DNA from: Planctomycetaceae bacterium
Lineage (GTDB): Bacteria; Planctomycetota; Phycisphaerae; Tepidisphaerales; Tepidisphaeraceae
Length of the DNA stretch: 64,000 nucleotides
Direction of reading: 5' to 3'
NCBI GenBank assembly: GCA_027487775.1
Contig: JAIYCY010000005.1
Location: forward strand, 1 to 64,000
Part shown: positions 14,943 to 23,001 of the stretch, in pieces
How positions within the stretch are numbered: the first letter of the stretch is position 1
How the letters are laid out: each line of letters begins with the position of its first letter
Program-made: the position numbers and the translations under genes
The notes under the pieces: generated by a model
What the model was told of the DNA's origin: nothing
Database searches by the model: none
What the model saw: the letters and a program-made list of their open reading frames with translations, nothing else

Positions 14943-16223
14943 ATGCCGACTTACGTCCTACGACGATTGCTGCTCATCATCCCGACGCTCATCGGGATGA
15001 CTGCCATCGTCTTTAGCGTGCTCGCCAACGCACCTGGCGGGATCGGCGCGAGCCTGCTCACTCGAACAGGCGAGATGCGCCCCGACGAGCGGCGTGCGCG
15101 GGAAGATTACCTGAACATGCGGTACGGGCTGGATAAACCCAAAATCGTCCAGTATCTCCGCTGGCTCAACAAGGTTTCTCCCATCGGATTCGAGCAGTGG
15201 GCAAGCGATGCACCGCAAGTCATCGAAGCTCGAACCAAGGAACTCGAACTTCGCGCGCCCACTCAGACAAAAGTCGACGACGCACGCAAAGCTCTCCGCG
15301 AACTCGATATCAGTGTCGCAGCCAATCTCCCCAGACAAATCGAACTACAAAAGTCGCTCGGCTCGCTAGAACGAGAGCTTAAACTGATTCGCGTTGGACC
15401 GGACGCCGGCGATATACGCGTCTGGGATTTTAAGCCCATCGGAGTGGATTTAGGACACTCCATTCCTCGCGGTCGCCCGGTGAATGATCTGATTCTCGAA
15501 GCCCTTCCAAGGACGATCTCGCTACAGGTCGTCGCACTCCCCATCAGCTATATGCTCGCCATCTGGCTGGGCATTCAACAAGCCCGCAAGCGCGGCAGTC
15601 TCGTCGATTACGGCACGAGCTTCACCACGCTTGCGCTCTGGTGTGTCCCGTCAATTTGGGTGGCCGTGCTTCTGGTTGGCTTCCTTGCCAACGAGCAGTA
15701 TCTCAAGATCTTCCCGACTTTCGGACTCAACAGCCCCGATGAAAGCGCGATGAACTTCCTCCCCGGTTACGTTGACGGCCAGTTCGCTCCGGGATGGCTC
15801 TTGGATCGACTCTACCATATGGCGCTTCCGTTGATCTGCCTGATCTACGCCAATTTCGCTTTCCTATCACGTCTCACACGTGGGGCGTTACTCGATAACC
15901 TCAGCGCCGACTTCGTTCGAACCGCCCGCGCCAAGGGCCTGGCCGAACGGGTCGTTCTCTATCGTCACGCTTTTCGCACCAGCCTCATCCCGCTGATCAC
16001 CGTTCTGGTCAACATCCTCCCCGGTCTGATCGCCGGATCCATCGTGGTCGAATCCGTCTTCGACATCAAAGGGATGGGCAAGCTCGTCGTCGATGCCGCC
16101 CAGCAACGCGATTTCGAGCTCGTACTCTCCGCCACCTTCGTCACGGGGCTCTTGACGCTCCTTGCGTATCTGCTCGCCGACATCCTTTATGCCATCGCAG
16201 ATCCGAGGGTGAGCTATGACTAG
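14943..16223 (+). CDS. ABC transporter permease, OppB/YejB-like, with extracytoplasmic insertion
   Basis: A 426-residue permease, about 100 residues longer than usual OppB/DppB proteins. The N-terminal helix (YVLRRLLLIIPTLIGM) is followed by a long polar region (about residues 60-185) with coiled-coil character (RKALRELDISVAANLPRQ). The remaining helices and the EAA loop ADFVRTARAKGLAERVVLYR follow. The insertion lies where the periplasmic loop should be, and the upstream binding protein also carries a coiled coil. The ATG at 14943 is the first in frame. The stop overlaps the next permease by eight bases. Confidence 0.9.
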   Translation: MPTYVLRRLLLIIPTLIGMTAIVFSVLANAPGGIGASLLTRTGEMRPDERRAREDYLNMRYGLDKPKIVQYLRWLNKVSPIGFEQWASDAPQVIEARTKELELRAPTQTKVDDARKALRELDISVAANLPRQIELQKSLGSLERELKLIRVGPDAGDIRVWDFKPIGVDLGHSIPRGRPVNDLILEALPRTISLQVVALPISYMLAIWLGIQQARKRGSLVDYGTSFTTLALWCVPSIWVAVLLVGFLANEQYLKIFPTFGLNSPDESAMNFLPGYVDGQFAPGWLLDRLYHMALPLICLIYANFAFLSRLTRGALLDNLSADFVRTARAKGLAERVVLYRHAFRTSLIPLITVLVNILPGLIAGSIVVESVFDIKGMGKLVVDAAQQRDFELVLSATFVTGLLTLLAYLLADILYAIADPRVSYD

Positions 16224-17640
16224 TTCAACCTCCACCGTTCCGCCCAACCCCACTGATGCTGGTGCTACCTACGCCAAGCCCAAGCCTGTCGTGCGCCGAA
16301 CATTCGGTCGGCAGGTGCTGCACGACACCTTTACGAGCCGAGGTGCAAGATTCGGCGCGATCTGGATTCTCTGTCTCTCACTCTTGGGCGTCTTCGCTCC
16401 ATTCATCGCCAACAGCCATCCCATCCTGATGAAGGTGGATGGAAAATGGTCCAGCCCGATGTGGCAGCATCTGACCTCACTGGATCTGATCCTCCCAGTT
16501 GCTGCATTGACGCTACTGGTCATCCTGATCACACGCCGATTCAGTGCGGTTCAGTCTCTGGTCGCGATGGTGCTGGTGATCGCGATCACTGCGCCACTTG
16601 CGATTCGGCTGAAAGACGCGCCGGATTCGATCAATTTCCAGCAGTATCGTGATCTGGAACGCAGCGGTCGGGTCGAAAGCATCTATCGAACTCTGATCCC
16701 GTATTCTCCCACCGATCGCATGCGCGACATGCCTGAACGACGTCTCAGCGGACCGATCGGTGCGTTCACTATCGGCAACCACACGCTCGCCGACGGTCGG
16801 GTCATTTACGGCCGACTCGTCGAGATTCCAGGTGCCATCAGCAAAACACCCGGCGTGCCCGATCGTCCTGCGCAATTCCGCATCTTCACCGGCGGATCGT
16901 CCGACATCATCGTGCCCGTCAATGATGTCTTGAAATCCGAACGCACCGTGAAGATGCACGCGGTGAACTGGCTCGGAACCGAAACCGACGGAGCCGATCT
17001 GCTCAGCCGCATGATCCACGCTACGCGTATCGCGCTTTCGGTCGGGCTGATCTCGACTGGGATTGCCATTACGATCGGAGTTCTGGTCGGTGGCGTGATG
17101 GGTTATTTCGTCGGGCGTATCGACCTCTTCGGTATGCGACTGATCGAAATCTTCGAGGCGACTCCAACGCTCTTGGTCCTGATCACCGTCATGGCGGCCT
17201 ATGGGCGTAACATCTACCTGATGATGGCGGTCATCGGACTTCTGAGCTGGACCGGCACTGCACGTTTCGTACGCGCCGAGTTCCTGCGCCTCCGCAAACA
17301 AGACTTCGTGCAGGCCGCTATCGCTTCAGGTCTTAATCAGCCGACGATCATCTATCGCCATGTCCTTCCCAACGGCCTCACGCCCGTGCTCGTCACCGCC
17401 ACCTTCCTCGTCGCCAGTGCGATCCTCACCGAATCCATCCTCAGCTTCCTGGGCCTGGGCCTCATTGATCAACCGAGTTGGGGCCAAATGCTCAACCAAG
17501 CCCGTCAAGGTGGACAAGGCTTCGTCTGGTGGCTCGCTGTGTTCCCCGGACTGGCGATCTTCCTGACCGTATTCGCCTACGCCCTGATCGGCGATGCGAT
17601 GCGTGACGCGTTGGATCCCAAACTACGCAAGCGAGAATGA
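16216..17640 (+). CDS. ABC transporter permease, OppC/YejE-like, with extra loop
   Basis: A 474-residue inner-membrane permease, about 150 residues longer than OppC. The N-terminal half has PFIANSHPILMKVDGKWSSP, two additional hydrophobic helices and a polar loop reminiscent of YejE. The core starts at HAVNWLGTETDGADLLSRM, the YejE/OppC-like motif before helix 2, and includes the EAA loop KQDFVQAAIASGLNQPTII and the end YALIGDAMRDALDPK. It is translationally coupled to the preceding permease by an 8-base overlap. Both members of this second pair are enlarged on the outer face. Confidence 0.9.
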   Translation: MTSSTSTVPPNPTDAGATYAKPKPVVRRTFGRQVLHDTFTSRGARFGAIWILCLSLLGVFAPFIANSHPILMKVDGKWSSPMWQHLTSLDLILPVAALTLLVILITRRFSAVQSLVAMVLVIAITAPLAIRLKDAPDSINFQQYRDLERSGRVESIYRTLIPYSPTDRMRDMPERRLSGPIGAFTIGNHTLADGRVIYGRLVEIPGAISKTPGVPDRPAQFRIFTGGSSDIIVPVNDVLKSERTVKMHAVNWLGTETDGADLLSRMIHATRIALSVGLISTGIAITIGVLVGGVMGYFVGRIDLFGMRLIEIFEATPTLLVLITVMAAYGRNIYLMMAVIGLLSWTGTARFVRAEFLRLRKQDFVQAAIASGLNQPTIIYRHVLPNGLTPVLVTATFLVASAILTESILSFLGLGLIDQPSWGQMLNQARQGGQGFVWWLAVFPGLAIFLTVFAYALIGDAMRDALDPKLRKRE

Positions 17641-17765
17641 ACTGCTCAAGCGATGAACGTAGGAAACGATTGACGAGGAATGATGGACATGAAGCAACTC
17701 TAAGACATGCTCTTTCGCCACGACTCGTAACTGACAACTCATAACCAGCCACCAACCACTTCCAC

Positions 17766-18944
17766 ATGCCCCACGCCACCTCGACATCCTCCGCCGACAG
17801 CTCCGTACGCGGTGGCGTGCAGCCGCTGCTCGATATTCGCGATCTCAACGTCGGCTTCGAGACCAGCCGCGGTCTCGTCCGCCCCGTGCGCGACTCCAAT
17901 CTCACCATCTACCCCGGCCAAACTGTCGCCCTCGTCGGTGAAAGCGGCTGCGGCAAAAGCGTCACCGCCATGAGCATCCTCAAGCTCCTGCCGATGCCGC
18001 CCGCCAAATTCCTGAGCGGTCAGATCATGTACCGCGGACGTGACATCATCCCCATGCCCGAACGCGACATGCGCAGCATTCGCGGCGGACAGATCGCCAT
18101 GATCTTCCAAGAGCCGATGACCAGCCTCAATCCGGTCTACACCATCGGAGATCAGATCGTCGAAGCCATCAAGCTCCATCAATCCACCGACAAACGCAAC
18201 GCACTCGATATCGCCGAGCAAGCGCTCATCGACGTCGGTATCTCAGACCCGCGCAAACGACTGGCCGCCTATCCACATCAACTCTCCGGCGGGATGCGAC
18301 AGCGCGTCATGATCGCCATGGCGCTGGCGTGCAAACCCGATTTGCTCATCGCCGACGAACCGACCACCGCACTTGACGTCACCATTCAGGCGCAAATCCT
18401 CGAACTGCTTCGCGACATCCAGCAACGCACCGGCATGGCGATGCTATTGATCACGCACGACCTCGGCGTGGTGGCGGAGAATGCCGATGCCGTCTACGTC
18501 ATGTACGCATCACGCATCGTCGAGGCCGCTCGCGTCGAAGACCTCTTCGATCGACCCACGCACCCCTACACGCGCGGGCTGCTCAAGAGCATGCCCATGC
18601 TCGGCACCAAACGCACACGACTTGAAACCATTCCCGGCAACGTACCAAACCCGGCTAGTTTCCCCGAAGGTTGCAAGTTCCATACACGCTGCGCCCGTTC
18701 GATCGAACTCGCGTCGCAGCCCGGCGCCGAGTCGGTCGAAGTCATCAGCGGCGACAGCAAGCTCCGCGTGCTCAAAACTTGTTGCACGCGCGAACCGACC
18801 GCCCGCGAATTGCTCGATCGCCACTGGGTCGCATGTCATCAGGCCGACGGCTTCGAGCAGGCGCCGGCGAATCGTCCTGACCTCAACCACAAGCGCCTCG
18901 ATCATCTTCTGATCGCGGGTGAGTCGAAGGAGACGCTGGCGTGA
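17766..18944 (+). CDS. Peptide ABC transporter ATP-binding protein, OppD-like
   Basis: A 392-residue cytoplasmic ATPase. It has Walker A GESGCGKS (about residues 58-65), a Q-loop [13 protein letters not shown], the signature LSGGMRQR, Walker [13 protein letters not shown] and the switch histidine in LLITHDLG. The C-terminal OppD/F-type extension includes the cysteine cluster [10 protein letters not shown] that can bind an iron-sulfur cluster in some relatives. ATG 17766 follows a 125-base gap containing an aactgacaact-type repeat. The GTGA overlap with the next gene shows translational coupling. Confidence 0.94.
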   Translation: MPHATSTSSADSSVRGGVQPLLDIRDLNVGFETSRGLVRPVRDSNLTIYPGQTVALVGESGCGKSVTAMSILKLLPMPPAKFLSGQIMYRGRDIIPMPERDMRSIRGGQIAMIFQEPMTSLNPVYTIGDQIVEAIKLHQSTDKRNALDIAEQALIDVGISDPRKRLAAYPHQLSGGMRQRVMIAMALACKPDLLIADEPTTALDVTIQAQILELLRDIQQRTGMAMLLITHDLGVVAENADAVYVMYASRIVEAARVEDLFDRPTHPYTRGLLKSMPMLGTKRTRLETIPGNVPNPASFPEGCKFHTRCARSIELASQPGAESVEVISGDSKLRVLKTCCTREPTARELLDRHWVACHQADGFEQAPANRPDLNHKRLDHLLIAGESKETLA

Positions 18945-20047
18945 ACTCCATGAACGCACCTTCAACTTCTCCAGCCGCATCTTCTGTGCCCACACCGGTC
19001 GTGCAGGTGATGAATCTCCGCACCTACTTCCCGATCCGGCGCGGCCTCTTTTCCAGCGTCGTTGGGCACGTCAAAGCGGTCGATGACGTGAGCTTCAGCG
19101 TCCCGGTCGGTCGTACGCTCGGACTTGTCGGTGAAAGCGGCTGCGGCAAGACGACCGTCGGTCGCACGCTGTTGCGATTGATCCCTGCCACAGGCGGTGA
19201 GGTGCGTTACAAGGGTCGCGATTTCTTCTCGGTCGAGGGACGCGAATTGCGTCAGCTTCGCCGACACATGCAGATCATCTTCCAGGATCCGGTCAGCAGC
19301 CTCAATCCGCGCATGACCATCGGCAACATCATCGGCGAGCCGCTCTCTGTTCACGGCATTGCGACCGGGCGGGCGCGCGATGATCGCGTCGCCGAACTCC
19401 TGCAGCGCGTCGGACTCGATCCGGCTTACAGCGTCCGCTATCCGCACGAGTTTTCCGGCGGACAGCGTCAACGTATCGGCATCGCTCGCGCGCTGGCACT
19501 CGGACCCGACTTCATCGTCTGCGACGAACCCGTCAGCGCACTCGACGTCTCGATCCAAAGTCAGATCCTGAACCTCCTCAACGATCTGCAAAAGGAACGC
19601 AACATCGCGTACCTCTTCATCGCGCACAATCTCGCCGTCGTCGAGCATTTCTCCCACGAGGTGGCGGTGATGTACCTCGGGCGAATCGTCGAGAAGGCAC
19701 CGAGCGAGATCCTCTATGCACGTCCGAGGCATCCGTACACGCAGGCGCTTTTGTCGGCCGCACCCGAACCTGACCCGCGTCCGCGCAAGAAGCGGATCGT
19801 CTTGTCAGGCGAAGTGCCGAGCCCAAGCAATCCCCCGACCGGATGCGCGTTCCACCCGCGCTGCAGCCTCACCCGCGACGCCGCACGCGAAGCCGACGCG
19901 CGCGACACCACCGAGATCACCACCGGCGGAATCAAACTGCGCATACTCTCCCGCTGCGTCAACGAGCGTCCGCCTCTCGAAACCGTGCCCGGCAGTTCAC
20001 CCGCCGCCGATCAGCTTTGCGCCTGCTGGCTCAAAGATCGCATGTGA
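18941..20047 (+). CDS. Peptide ABC transporter ATP-binding protein, OppF-like
   Basis: A 368-residue partner of OppD starting at GTG 18941. Walker A is GESGCGKT, the Q-loop is [13 protein letters not shown], the signature is [15 protein letters not shown], Walker B is [12 protein letters not shown] and the switch region is [12 protein letters not shown]. The C-terminal extension carries [14 protein letters not shown]. The OppD-F heterodimer would energise transport. Because only one ATPase pair is encoded for two permease pairs, it may serve both. The gene ends the operon; a 14-bp tandem array, not a clear terminator, follows. Confidence 0.94.
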   Translation: MNSMNAPSTSPAASSVPTPVVQVMNLRTYFPIRRGLFSSVVGHVKAVDDVSFSVPVGRTLGLVGESGCGKTTVGRTLLRLIPATGGEVRYKGRDFFSVEGRELRQLRRHMQIIFQDPVSSLNPRMTIGNIIGEPLSVHGIATGRARDDRVAELLQRVGLDPAYSVRYPHEFSGGQRQRIGIARALALGPDFIVCDEPVSALDVSIQSQILNLLNDLQKERNIAYLFIAHNLAVVEHFSHEVAVMYLGRIVEKAPSEILYARPRHPYTQALLSAAPEPDPRPRKKRIVLSGEVPSPSNPPTGCAFHPRCSLTRDAAREADARDTTEITTGGIKLRILSRCVNERPPLETVPGSSPAADQLCACWLKDRM

Positions 20048-20051
20048 TTCA

Positions 20052-20122
20052 ACACGGGCACGCCAACACTGGCACTCCAACGCTGGCACACAAGCGCTGG
20101 CACACAAGCACTGGCACACATC
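20052..20122. repeat. 14-bp tandem array between convergent genes
   Basis: The word ctggcacacaag recurs every 14 bases at 20069, 20083, 20097 and 20111, with a decayed copy at 20055 (cgggcac). It fills the gap between the oppF-like stop and the convergent GH4 gene. No other terminator-like structure is visible there. Confidence 0.85.
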
Positions 20123-20160
20123 AGATCAGCGTGAATTGATCATGCCTCGGAACACCCGTC

Positions 20161-21798
20161 TTAAGTGTTGGCGGTGACTTCGCCCTTGTCGGTGGCGGTC
20201 GCGAGCTTGCGGGTCTTGTCACGGTCGGCCTGCATGGCTTCGACGCTCTTGGTTTCCTTCCGAGCTGCGCCGCGTGTTTCGCGCGTTTTCACACGCGTGC
20301 CGTTCCGCTCGTGCGTGGCAAGTCGATCGCGCGCTTTCGGAATCTCGCTTGCATAATTGGGCATCCACGAAGCGAGCGCGACGAGCATTTCATCGGTCAA
20401 TTGCCAAATCTCCTCGGGATTGCAGACCGCGCCGACAAGCGGATCGTGCAGCATTGCCTGTTTGAGAAGCGTCACATCGCCCCGGACGGCAGCCTCGACG
20501 CCCATCTCCTGCACGCGTATGCTCGCGTTGCACGTGGCCGCACAAGCGAGTGGGAGCGGGCCGACGACGGGCATTTGTACACCGCTGCGATCGACGAAAC
20601 CCGGGATTTCGATCACGCAACCGTCCGGTAGATTCGGAATGTGCCCCCGATTGATGACATTAAAATGTCCGCGATAGGTTCTGCCGGTCTCAAGGGCTTC
20701 GATGATATAGCTGCCGTGCTCTTCACTGCGCTTGTAGGTTCGACCATTGCCTTGCAGAACGGGGACGGCCTCGCGAAGCATGTTGGGGAAATCACTCTCA
20801 AACCAGTTTCGACCTTCGGTGCACACGCGCAGATATCCGCCGGTCTCGCCGTGAATCCAACTGCTCATGTCGATCCATTGCTCGATCTCGCCCGTTCGTT
20901 TGCGATACCACGGGAGATACTCGCTGAGATGGCCGTTGGATTCGGTGGAGTAAAAGCCGAAGCGATCGAGCACGTCGAGCCTGACTTTCTCGGTGCGGGC
21001 GAATCCCGGGATGTCGCGCATGAGTTTGGGGAGCATCTGTGTGTAATCGACTCCACGAAACTTGGCGCTGATGCACCAGGTTTGGTGATTGATGCCAGCG
21101 AAGACGAAGTCGACTTCGCGTCGGTGCACGCCGAACTTGATCGAGTCGTCGAGCCATAGCGTGCGCGCTTCGGCGGGTTCGCCGGGCTGTGAGGGCGTGG
21201 AGCAGTAATCGGGTGAGAGGATGCCGTTCTGTTTGGCGAATTTCTCGATCGCGTGGGTGATCTGCCACTGCGCGCCGGTGACGCCGTGACAAAGCCCGAT
21301 CGTGGGGACTTTGCCGTATTGATTGGCGGCCCAGGTGAGCATGGCCATCGGATTGGAGTAGTTGATGAGCATCGCGTCGGGCTTGGCGATTTCTCGGATG
21401 TCGCGACAAAAGTCGAGAATCGCAGGGATGCCACGCTGTGCATAAAGAAGTCCGCCCGCACAGAGCGTATCGCCAACGCACTGATCGATGCCGTATTTGA
21501 GTGGGATGTCGATGTCGTGGGCGAAGGCTTCGAGTCCGCCATGCCGGATCGCGCAGACAATGTAATCGGCATCTGCGACGGCGCTCCGCCGGTCGAGGGT
21601 CGCCTCGACGCGCGCATCGAGTTTGTTTTCGATGACATCACGCAAGCAAAGCTGAAGGGCCATGTCGAGGTTGTGCGGATTGATGTCGGTGAGATGGTAA
21701 TGGATACCGCTGAACTCCGGCACAGTGAGCAGGTCGCGCAACAGTCCACGCGTCCAACCGACTGCGCCGGCACCGATCACTGCGATCTTGATTGACAT
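20161..21798 (-). CDS. Family 4 glycoside hydrolase (alpha-glucosidase/alpha-galactosidase type)
   Basis: A 545-residue protein with the NAD-binding start IAVIGAGAVGWTRGLLRDLL and the GH4 fold. Family hallmarks are LTDINPHNLDMA, DYIVCAIRHGG, INYSNPMAMLTWA and GLCHGVTG, whose Cys and His are the usual metal ligands. GH4 enzymes hydrolyse alpha- or beta-glycosides through an NAD+- and Mn2+-dependent redox mechanism in the cytoplasm. Sequence style is MelA/AglA-like, but the sugar is not certain. The C-terminus is unusually long, with about 60 Lys/Arg/Thr-rich residues. ATG 21798 has ggag upstream. It is divergent from an AraC regulator that probably controls it. Confidence 0.9.
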   Translation of the reverse strand: MSIKIAVIGAGAVGWTRGLLRDLLTVPEFSGIHYHLTDINPHNLDMALQLCLRDVIENKLDARVEATLDRRSAVADADYIVCAIRHGGLEAFAHDIDIPLKYGIDQCVGDTLCAGGLLYAQRGIPAILDFCRDIREIAKPDAMLINYSNPMAMLTWAANQYGKVPTIGLCHGVTGAQWQITHAIEKFAKQNGILSPDYCSTPSQPGEPAEARTLWLDDSIKFGVHRREVDFVFAGINHQTWCISAKFRGVDYTQMLPKLMRDIPGFARTEKVRLDVLDRFGFYSTESNGHLSEYLPWYRKRTGEIEQWIDMSSWIHGETGGYLRVCTEGRNWFESDFPNMLREAVPVLQGNGRTYKRSEEHGSYIIEALETGRTYRGHFNVINRGHIPNLPDGCVIEIPGFVDRSGVQMPVVGPLPLACAATCNASIRVQEMGVEAAVRGDVTLLKQAMLHDPLVGAVCNPEEIWQLTDEMLVALASWMPNYASEIPKARDRLATHERNGTRVKTRETRGAARKETKSVEAMQADRDKTRKLATATDKGEVTANT

Positions 21799-21880
21799 GA
21801 TCCGAACTCCAGTTGCTGTGCATGATATCGGCTGAGGCGAATCGCGAATTCAGCAGGACGCACAAACGTGAATGATAGAA

Positions 21881-21940
21881 CCCACCGACGCGTGGGATTT
21901 TGACGCGTAAAACAGACTTGCCAAGAGACCATTTGTGGCA
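21881..21940. promoter_or_regulatory. Candidate operator region between the GH4 gene and the AraC regulator
   Basis: The heptamer gacgcgt occurs as a direct repeat at 21887-21893 and 21902-21908. The first copy lies in a small inverted repeat (CCCAC at 21881-21885, GTGGG at 21892-21896). A second inverted pair TGCCA/TGGCA spans 21919-21940. AraC proteins often bind direct repeats, so this is a plausible control site, but the assignment is by position only. Confidence 0.25.
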
Positions 21941-21953
21941 GTAGGGTCTATTT

Positions 21954-22898
21954 GTGAAGAAGACGTGGATGGATCGGCTGCAGCGAACGTTTGCGGAGCG
22001 GGTGCAGCAGTCGGTGCGCTATGGTCAGGGGCGTGCGATGACCGTGGGGCTGGAACGGAGGACCGACCCGGCAAGTTATCAATGGGACGGAATGAGGCGG
22101 GGCGGGAGTCGGCGCGAGCCGTTTGTGTTGGCGCAGTTCACGCTTGAAGGGCATGGGGAATATGCGGACGCGCGCGGAACGGTACGACAGTCGGCGGGCG
22201 GGCTGTTTGTGGCGGTCATTCCGAGTGCTCATCGCTATGGGCTGCCGGCGAATGGGGTTGCGGGCATTGGGCAATCGGGGGCCGATCTGTTGGACTCGGG
22301 TGGGGTGGCCGCGCGGGGGTCCTCGTGGTCATTCTTTTGGGTCATGACGAATCATTCGTATTTCGTGGAACGTGTGAAGGCGTGGCAGGCGCAGGCGGGA
22401 GCGTGCCTGTCGCCGGGTTTGGACTCGGCGTTGTTCGCGCGGGGTGCGGAGTTGGTCGAGGGCGTTTGCGCGGGTCGATTTGAGGATGAGTGGGCGTGGG
22501 AGCGATCGCTCCTCGGGCTGATGATCGAGCTGGATCGATCGGCGCGTCGCGCGATCTATCCGCCTCAGCCGCGCGACGAATGGCTCGGACGGATCAGGCG
22601 GGCTGTCGAACATGATCCGAGTCGTCGCGTGGCGGTGGAGGATGTTGCGCGTGCGGCGGGGCTTTCGCGGACGGCGTTCGCACACCGATTTCGCGAAGTG
22701 ACCGGCCTGACACCGGCGGCGTATGCGACAGAGTTGCGGCTGGACTTGGTGCGTCGGATGCTTTCATCTACGGACGAACCTCTGAAAAGCATCGCTCGGG
22801 CGACCGGTTTTGCCAGTGCGAATCATCTGGGAAAGGTCTTTCGAAGGCACCACGCGCTGACCTGCGGGCAGTACCGCCGACAGTTCCGTTACGGTTGA
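21954..22898 (+). CDS. AraC-family transcriptional regulator
   Basis: A 314-residue protein starting at GTG 21954. An N-terminal effector-like domain (EPFVLAQFTLEGHGEYAD, with a short cupin-like patch) is followed by the two helix-turn-helix motifs of the AraC DNA-binding domain, about residues 210-310. The first contains VAVEDVARAAGLSRTAFAHR and the second SIARATGFASANHLGKVFR, ending GQYRRQFRYG. Divergent from the GH4 glycosidase with 155 bases between starts, so it probably senses a sugar and activates that gene. Confidence 0.92.
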   Translation: MKKTWMDRLQRTFAERVQQSVRYGQGRAMTVGLERRTDPASYQWDGMRRGGSRREPFVLAQFTLEGHGEYADARGTVRQSAGGLFVAVIPSAHRYGLPANGVAGIGQSGADLLDSGGVAARGSSWSFFWVMTNHSYFVERVKAWQAQAGACLSPGLDSALFARGAELVEGVCAGRFEDEWAWERSLLGLMIELDRSARRAIYPPQPRDEWLGRIRRAVEHDPSRRVAVEDVARAAGLSRTAFAHRFREVTGLTPAAYATELRLDLVRRMLSSTDEPLKSIARATGFASANHLGKVFRRHHALTCGQYRRQFRYG

Positions 22899-23001
22899 TG
22901 GGCGCAAGACTTACGAGTGGATGGATGGGGGGCTCTGGGTGGAGCGATTTCGCGCGTGAAGTTTCATTGCCGGACGTCGGTTTGGTCGATACATCCGAAG
23001 T

